Assembly: GCA_030063045.1 (NCBI GenBank)
Contig: JAQSEB010000139.1
Span: 62,001 to 126,000, forward strand
DNA length: 64,000 nucleotides
From: Pratylenchus scribneri
Taxonomy: Eukaryota; Nematoda; Chromadorea; Rhabditida; Pratylenchidae
Direction: 5' to 3'
Part shown: positions 58,401 to 64,000 of the stretch, in pieces
Numbering within the stretch: position 1 is the first letter of the stretch
Layout of the letters: the number at the start of each line of letters is the position of its first letter
Program-made: the position numbers and the translations under genes
Notes under the pieces: generated by a model
Seen by the model: only the letters and a program-made list of their open reading frames with translations
Database searches by the model: none
Told to the model about the DNA's origin: nothing

Positions 58401-59063
58401 CAACCGGTTCGCCTTTCGCGTGCCGTTGGCCGCCAAACTCGTGCCGGCCGAAGCAACATTTGATCAATGGAATATTGTTGCGAATTTTGGGGTTGTTGTT
58501 GATTTGAGGATCCATTTTCGGAGTCGTCGCTGCCATTTTCGTCCAGCAAACCAATTCCTTGCTGTTTATCTATAATAATTTTATTATTTAATTAGCAGAA
58601 AATGCATCTAATTTTAGGTTGGCTAATATTTCAATACCACCATTTCAGTACTTGTGCCATCTTTTGGCAATATCTAATAAGTGTGGCATTAGCCAACCTT
58701 GGAAGGCAATATACCATTTTAAAGCTAAAAGTATCCTCTAAAGTTTGGTCAATTTTAAATTTTATATTTATTTCACAAATTATTTTAATTTTCAAAAAAT
58801 TGGTAAAGCCACTTTTTAGAGGACAATTAGAGCTTTAAAATGGTATATCGCCTTCCTGAATTGGTTGCTTTCTTGTTGAGATATGGCCAAAAGAATAGCC
58901 CATGAACCCGATCGGTGATACCCAAATTCTCCTATTTTGTCCCAATTTTCTTTTTTCCACCTTTGTTGAGCATGATTTTGCCATTTTTATTTCCATTCAT
59001 TGTTGTGGCCACATTCTCTTCTTCATCCTTTCCTTGCAACCGTCCATTCTGATTGATGACCAT
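49493..59063 (-). CDS. type II membrane protein with C-terminal HtrL/YibB-like domain (880 aa, 11 exons)
   Basis: Exons, in transcript order: 58961-59063, 57682-58569, 56265-56469, 55471-55841, 54079-54273, 53613-53656, 53510-53562, 52707-52857, 52068-52232, 50743-50961 and 49493-49741. All phases close to 880 codons, with GT donors throughout. Residues 1-110 are hydrophilic. One helix follows at about 112-132 (ALGIGLLLLLWLAIM), then a long Ser/Thr/Asn/Pro-rich stalk with NxS/T sites and a poly-Pro run. From about 603 the domain begins VLVTALLDIGRGKW. It continues with LQNNIVLFCDP, LVNSKPYFL, FFAWLDAGYG, VSGGFLAGDD, KVDDDQTTL and ends GGWFDAF. This is the pattern I know as the HtrL/YibB family, glycosyltransferase-like and of unproven activity. 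A Golgi lumenal enzyme is inferred. The ATG at 59063 is the first in frame after an acceptor-like TTTTTTCCAG (59093-59102); an upstream exon is possible. Confidence 0.85.
49885..50195. mobile_element. FB1 foldback copy (last intron of HtrL-like gene)
   Basis: The left end TTCTTTTGGCCATATCTCCA is canonical. The right arm is diverged, with GTTGAGATATAGACAAAAGA at the end. Confidence 0.65.
50270..50515. mobile_element. FB3 foldback, shortened copy
   Basis: AAAATTAGCTATAAAATGAT and TTTTATATCATTTTCTAGGC are the paired FB3 arms. The outer terminal sequences are lost. Confidence 0.5.
51095..51570. mobile_element. FB1 foldback copy plus an adjacent half copy
   Basis: A full copy starts at 51095 (TTCTTTTGGTTATAACTCAA) with a poor right arm. 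At about 51440-51570 a second canonical right arm (TTAAGCCACTTTTTAGAGGA to ATGGCCAAAAGAAT) follows, as if one copy was interrupted or two fused. Both lie in an HtrL-like gene intron. Confidence 0.6.
51600..51950. mobile_element. FB3 foldback element, best-preserved copy
   Basis: Long terminal inverted repeats: the left end CGACACTTGCGGACGAAGAG and the right end ATTTCGTCCGCAAGTGTCGG, with about 48 bp of near-perfect pairing. The centre has two facing GGTTTTTTGGCCATAACTCG blocks. It may be the youngest copy. Confidence 0.75.
54325..54980. mobile_element. nested element: FB2 inserted in FB1
   Basis: The FB1 left arm (54325-54515, TTCTTTTGGCCATAACTCAT) is separated from its right arm (about 54850-54980, ending TTATGACCAAAAGAAT) by an FB2 copy at about 54535-54835 that contains GACTTCTAATAAATC, GATCTCATCGATATG and GATGCGTCTCGATGAG. 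FB2 therefore inserted after FB1 at this site. It lies in an HtrL-like gene intron. Confidence 0.7.
54985..55450. repeat. irregular inverted repeat with TAGGGT/ACCCTA tracts
   Basis: Short blocks such as TTATCCGGTATAGGG, GGTTAGGGTTAGGG and AACCCTAAACCTC, and the paired CTTATGGAGTTTGGATCC and ACTCCATAATTACCGG, suggest a diverged foldback in the same HtrL-like gene intron. Confidence 0.4.
55910..56225. repeat. FB4 fragment (HtrL-like gene intron)
   Basis: A copy of the FB4 unit with AGCCAAAAGTCTACTCTTTA in the right half and its complement-like partner near 55985. Confidence 0.45.
56683..57620 (-). repeat. 32-bp minisatellite array 5 (about 30 units), intron 2 of HtrL-like gene
   Basis: Complement orientation (CAGGCGGAATTATTCTAAGC on plus). 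It mixes two unit types, ATTCTAAGCG and ATTTTAATCG, and 31- and 32-bp lengths. The second type is absent from arrays 1-4. It lies within the intron 56470-57681 and, read on the transcript strand, runs in the same sense as arrays 1 and 2 in their host genes. Confidence 0.94.
58650..58900. mobile_element. FB1 foldback copy (intron 1 of HtrL-like gene)
   Basis: The left arm is diverged and short. The right arm is canonical, with AAGCCACTTTTTAGAGGACA and the end GAGATATGGCCAAAAGAA. Confidence 0.6.
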
Positions 59064-60859
59064 TCCGCCGCCACTTGATGGGCATTTAGCTGGAAAAAAG
59101 CATTCGGACTTTGACAAAAAATTCAAAAAGAAAACACGATTTTTCTTTTATTTGTGTTTTGACTTTAAAAGAAGGGAGGAAGACAAGAATTGCGAAGGAA
59201 TGGCCAAAAGGAAGGGAGTCTGGTAGCGGCCAAAATGAAAGGGGGGATTTGTGGACACTTTAAACGTTTGGGGTTTGGTTTTGGTGGAAGGTGGAAATTG
59301 GGTTGGCCCTTGAATTAGGAGGAAACCAGCGACGGGTGGCCAACCCATTCAAAGGGATTTAAGGGGATCGGGAAGGAGATAATCCAAAGTGGGAGGAATG
59401 GAATGGAATTGGGAAGGGGGACACATGGAATGGGTGTGGTTTTGTGGTGCGGATCATCTAAAAGGTGGGATCTGGGTATTGGATTTCGTCCTTCCATTCA
59501 CACCAACACTATAAGCATTCATTTCCTCCGTGTGAAATTGACAGTCGTCGGGCTTCTCGCTTATTTATTAGCCGTGGGAGACATTCCCAGTCATTTTTTG
59601 TGGGAGAAATATGAAGAAGCACCGCAGGGATGGGAATGAATTGGACATAAAAAGGCAAGGAAGAATGTAGGGGAAAATGTGATTAATTGACTGCTTGCTG
59701 CCAGCCGTTGAGGCGAAAGCATCGCGGTCGTCGGTTTAATTCAAATATACTAACTAAATGGATTGCTGGGCAAAATGCACAACAAAAGAAGCAGAGGCGA
59801 AGGGGAAAAGAAGAAGATGATTGGCGTGCAAAATGGGGGGAATTGGGAAGGAGCAGAAATGGGAAGGGAATAGGCCAAAAGTGTGTGGTGTTGGAAAGGT
59901 GTAAATTTGTAAATAGTTGGGGAGGATGGCCCAAACCCATCTTCTCATTCAATTGTATTCAATTGTAAGGAAGTACCATTTAAGTAGGATTGCTCTAGAC
60001 ATGAAGGCAGATTTCGCTCATCAGATCCCCAAACTTTGGTCAAACTTTGATGAGAATGGTCTGTTTTAAATCGGGATTTTTGCACAAAACCAATGTTCGT
60101 TTTTAAAAATTTTTCACAAAATCTGGTTTCATTTTTTAAAAATATCTTTTCGATTTCTCCTATTTTTGCTTTTTCAGCAAAAATTCCCAAATTTCTAATT
60201 TTCTGAAACCGATTTTGATGAGCTTCTTTAGAAGGAATTTTGGAATGGATGTTCGGTTCGGATTTAGCAGAGCAGTCTGCTGTTGTTGGAATGAATGGTA
60301 TGGAAAGGTGTAAATTTGTAAATGGCTGGGGAATGGTCCTTTGGGAATGGCCCAAACCCATCTTCTAATTCGATTGTAAGGAAGTACCATTTACAAGGTC
60401 AATAATAGACATGGCCCAAACCACTTCCAAAGGAAAGGAATGGGTCAATGGACGGCGGATGGGGCAGTGCAAACTTAAGCCAGACCGTCTAGAATAGGCA
60501 GAGATCCCAAATCTGATCACCTTCAAACTTTATAATGCAAACTACAAATAAGAAAATTCATTTGTTGAAAATATAGGAAAAAAGTATCAAAAAATAATTA
60601 ATTTAATTACATTCTAAAATAATTTCATATTTAAATGAATTTTTTTTATTTGCATTAAATATTTTGGAGGTGCTCATAGTATATTTGTACAATTGGTGAA
60701 GATGACCTAGCACACCTGGCTAGACAGACTTTGATGGGGAAGGAATGTTTATATAAATGGATGTGGATGTTCGGTGTTCGCCAGTCTGCAAACTGCAATG
60801 CTGGTTTGTTGCAGCTGGCTTTGGCCATTTTCAATGCTTTTCTTTTGAACATTTTTATC
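59064..60859. other. region upstream of HtrL-like gene
   Basis: It should hold the promoter of the minus-strand HtrL-like gene. A plus-strand frame ending at 59639 includes a hydrophobic stretch (KLTVVGLLAYLLAVG) but lacks a convincing start or splice site, so it is not called as a gene. Two direct repeats of about 100 bp (near 59890-59980 and 60300-60395) share GAAAGGTGTAAATTTGTAAA and GGAAGTACCATTTA. An FB2 end fragment (GAAGATGACCTAGCAC) lies at about 60691-60715. Confidence 0.4.
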
Positions 60860-61620
60860 CGCGGATTCCGATGGGAATCGTTCAATCATCAAAGAAGCCA
60901 TTGGATGGCCATTTATGTGTTGGCCAAAAAATCGGTTGCGCATCCCAAATTAAAAGGGTGGGTTGGGGGAGGGGGGAAGGATTGGAATGCGCAAAAAGCA
61001 CACCATCTTGTGTTTGGGTGATTGGGGGAAAAGCCGGGCGAAAGGACAAAGACCAACATCAAAACTCAAAAGGAAAAGGGGGCCAGCAGATCATTTTTAA
61101 CCGCGAATTTCGATGGGAATCGTTCAATCATCAAAGAAGCCATTCGATTATCAGCAGAAGACCATTTGTGTACTGGCCAAAAATCATGCGGGCTCCAAAT
61201 TGATTGGATTTGTGAAAGGCGAAAAAGGGTGAGTTGGGGGAGTGGGCTGGGGGAAGGATTGAATGCGCGAAAAGCACATCTAACATTTGTGTTTGGTTGA
61301 TTGGGGAACAAGCCGGGGGTTAGTGGTGGGCGAAAGGACAAAGACCAACATCAAAACTCAAAAGAAAAGTGGGGCCAGCAGATCATTTTTATCCACCGAT
61401 TTCGATGGGAATCGTTCGATCACCGAAGAAAAAGCCGCCATTCGCATTTCGGTGGCCATTTGTGGGTTGGCCAAAAATCGTGCACGCTCCAAATTGATTG
61501 GATTTGTGAAAGGCGAAAAAGGTGGGTTGGTGGGGGAAGGATTGGAATGCGCAAAAAGCACACCAATCAAACATTTGTGTTTTGGGTGATTGTTGGGGGA
61601 AAAGCACGGGGAGGGGGTAC
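60860..61620 (+). repeat. three tandem diverged units of about 230-290 bp with coding-like core
   Basis: Each unit contains CGATGGGAATCGTTC, then a core that can be read as (A/T)I-x-V/G-LAK followed, in units 2 and 3, by SKLIGFVKGEKG. A GGGTGGGTTGGGGG-type tract and CAAAGACCAACATCAAAA follow. The frame of the core relative to the upstream part differs between units, so it looks like duplicated, decaying exon material. Confidence 0.55.
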
Positions 61621-62414
61621 GAAAGGACAAAGACCAACATCAAAAGGAAAGGGGAAGGGAAATGGGGAAATTAATGGAAATGTTTTAGGAAGGAAGGAAA
61701 ACTATTTAGCTACGTTGGGCTTCAATTTAAAATGATGAGGAATTTTTTCGGCCCATGACCCAGCCGGCCATCCCGTGGAAAAGGTTTGGCCCCGGTGAAT
61801 GAGGACATTTTCGTGTGTGAATTTCCCTTGATGGACGGTAACATGATGCGTATTTCCCTGCCCATTATTTTGCCCGGGGCATAGGGATAGGGGGCGCTGG
61901 GCCTGACTTGGCCAAAATGTTGCCGTGGACCCTCCCCAAACACGGAATTCCCATCAATTTGCCCAAATGAAAATGCAAAACGGAAAAATGGGGGAAGGGG
62001 TGGAAAGTAGCCGCTGAAATTCGAGTAGCCACCGGTGGGAGAGGACCATTTCCAGAGCACAAACACAGCTGTGGGGCTCCTGACGATTGTTTGCCATTGC
62101 ATTTAGCCCACTCCCTCCTACTCGTGGCTTTCAATTTTCCATGCATTTTCGGCCTGTTTTGTGCATTTTTGGCGGAATCGGGGGTCGAAAAAATGGCGGC
62201 CCTTTCTCTTTCAATTTTGACACCGCCCTGGGCCAAAAGGATTGAATCATCAAAAGGAAGAATAGGAACCATTTAGCTACGGATGCGTGTGAAAAACCCC
62301 ACTTTGGCCAAAATAAAACACTCGAAAAAAAGACATTTGTGCGCGAAAAGAAGAGATTTAACATAAGTGAAATGGACCAATTTTTAGACAGTAGAGGAGC
62401 CTCCAGCAGTATTA

Positions 62415-62755
62415 GGGGTCATTCTTTTGGCCATAGCTCAACGAAGCATTAGCCAATTTGGGAAGGCAATATATCATTTGAAAGCTAAAACTATCCTCTA
62501 CGAAGTGGCTTTATTAAATTTTAAGAATTCGAAGTTTGCAAAAAGTTACACATGTCTTTGAATATAAAGGTAAAAGTCTTTGAAATTCGAATCTTTTGAG
62601 GAAAAGTCGTTTATTTTACAAAATGTTTTATGTTTCGAAAAAATTAGTGAAGCCACTTTTTAGAGGACATTTAGGGCTTTCAAATGGCATATCGCCTTTC
62701 TGAATTGGTTACTTCCTTGTTGAGTTATGGCCGAAAGAATGGCCCAGCTATCGAA
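62415..62755. mobile_element. FB1 foldback copy
   Basis: The left end TTCTTTTGGCCATAGCTCAA and the right end TTGAGTTATGGCCGAAAGAA are complementary. The interior is slightly expanded (about 340 bp), with the ACACATGTCTTTGAATATAA block. Confidence 0.7.
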
Positions 62756-63714
62756 ACAAAGTATTGGAAAAGTTCAGTTTCGATTTTTTTTAATTGAAAC
62801 AAGAGTTCAAAGGAGGCAAAGATTTTGATAAATGCGCACGTAAAAAGGTGCGCGCGATCCTTATCCCAAATTCCCAATGATCCTCCTTCATGTTCGATCG
62901 GGGGTCTCATTGCCAAGTCCAAGTCTTAAGCCAGTCTCCTTCCCCCCTCTCAACCACTCGCAATTCCGTTAGCAATTAGTGGGATAGAGGAAGATTTGGT
63001 GGGACAATGCAGTGATTTGTTTAAAAGGTGGGGCTGTAAAAAGAGGCAAAAAAGAAGGGACAAAAAACAGAAGAACATAGAGGAAGAAGCAATTTAAGTG
63101 GCTGGTTGGAATGGGGAAGACTGGAATGAAGAATGTAGGCTAAAACATGAAAATACATTGCCACGTAGTTACTGGATGGAAAGAAGGGGGCAAAGGATGG
63201 AAATGGGAAAAAAAAGAAGCATCTTTCAAATTATTGTCTGCTGATTGAATCAGTTTTGTCTGCAGGTTTTGAAATGGTCTTTGGCCCACATTTTTAAATA
63301 CAAAAAATGGGAATGTGGATTGAATGAACGTGTTTTACACCGGCGGTCGATGAATCACATCAGCCCCGACCACGGAGGAAAGGTGAAGGCATAAATGAAT
63401 GAATAATTGAATGGCCAAAGTTCACGTTTTCCTAAGCCCTACGCCTAAATTGAATAATGGCGTTTAATGAATGGACAAATTTTGAAGCAAAAAACAGATG
63501 GGCAAATCAAAGTAATTAAATTGATTAGATGATTATAGCAACAACTTTTATCATCTTTTTTATCATTCATATTTTTATTATCGTTCCACTTCTCTCTTTT
63601 TATCAACACCGCTTTTGTAAAAAAGATCTCATTTGGCAAAAAAAATGCCGCTTTTAATTGATATTTTATATTAGATTATTCCATCAAAAGTACAACTTTT
63701 CGGTATCCGCTGCT

Positions 63715-63895
63715 GGTAGGGACGATTTTTGGCCAATATCTCAGCGAGTCATTAGCTAATCTTGGAAAGCGATATAGCATTTAAAGCCCACCTCTACAAC
63801 ATAGCATTTTTATTTTTTATTTAATCCAATTTTTAAAAAATTGTACGTCTTTCTCTTTGACAAAGTGTAATAAACTCGCATTTTTATGAATAAAA
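63715..63895. repeat. FB1 partial copy
   Basis: Left arm GGCCAATATCTCAGCGAGTC and the central GTGTAATAAACTCGCATTTT are present. The right arm is missing. Confidence 0.5.
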
Positions 63896-64000
63896 TGGTA
63901 CGGTATTGGGTATTTGATAAAAATATTTGAATTGAAAATTGGCGATTTGTTTTTTTTTCTCATCAAAGTTGTACCTTTTTATCCAATTTCAATCCCGGAC

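Larger units (their letters stand above)
61621..64000. other. terminal region without a resolved gene
   Basis: Open minus-strand stretches at 61722-62272 have GC-richer composition but conflicting frames and no supported start or splice sites. Purine-rich tracts occur at about 62930-63230. One full and one partial FB1 copy are present. Any gene here may continue past the window edge. Confidence 0.35.

Noticed and set aside
57758..58575. Several plus-strand frames of 77-134 codons
   Set aside because: Antisense shadows of the large HtrL-like exon at 57682-58569.
59403..59639. 78-codon plus-strand frame with a hydrophobic segment
   Set aside because: No convincing start or splice sites; it lies in the upstream region of the HtrL-like gene and could be chance.
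61722..62102. 126-codon minus-strand frame
   Set aside because: Overlapping open frames on the same strand are equally plausible, and there is no start context or splice support. Left as an unresolved region.

Overview
The window looks like nuclear DNA of a nematode, most likely a plant-parasitic cyst nematode or close relative (inference). It is AT-rich. Its genes are broken into short exons, with introns from about 50 bp to over 2 kb. It holds an UNC-42/Prop1-type homeobox gene, an flp-21 neuropeptide gene and a nematode-type 5S rRNA gene. An unusually large share of introns use a GC donor, a feature reported for cyst nematodes of the genus Globodera. There are no operons, Shine-Dalgarno sites or CRISPR arrays. 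Most open reading frames longer than 60 codons are chance or antisense frames; the real genes were rebuilt by following splice sites and phase.

Layout. 1-17.5 kb: a short secreted-precursor ORF on the minus strand, then three plus-strand genes for secreted, mostly cysteine-rich proteins (1608-4552, 6990-13130, 15567-17526). A 5S rRNA gene lies inside an intron of the first. 17.5-29.5 kb: an unc-42-like homeobox gene (19633-27599), bracketed by two inverted copies of a non-coding segment, one of which carries a clean hAT-type insertion. 29.7-31 kb: flp-21 on the minus strand. 31-39 kb: transposon remnants, a larger hAT-type foldback, a decayed coding region and a probable terminal exon. 39.3-42.6 kb: a multi-pass membrane protein gene (minus). 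42.6-49.5 kb: a long inverted repeat, an orphan membrane-helix exon, an F-box gene (plus) and minisatellites. 49.5-59.1 kb: an 880-residue type II membrane protein with a C-terminal HtrL/YibB-like domain (minus, 11 exons). 59-64 kb: repeats with no convincing gene.

Repeats dominate. At least five foldback (MITE-like) families, labelled FB1-FB5 here, fill introns and intergenic DNA. A 32-bp minisatellite forms five arrays; the three inside genes all run in the same direction relative to transcription. Two further minisatellites occupy introns of the secreted-protein genes. The genes do not form one pathway. The clearest shared themes are secretion (three to five proteins) and neuronal identity or signalling (unc-42, flp-21). 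Identities marked as recognised rest on motif memory, not on database searches.
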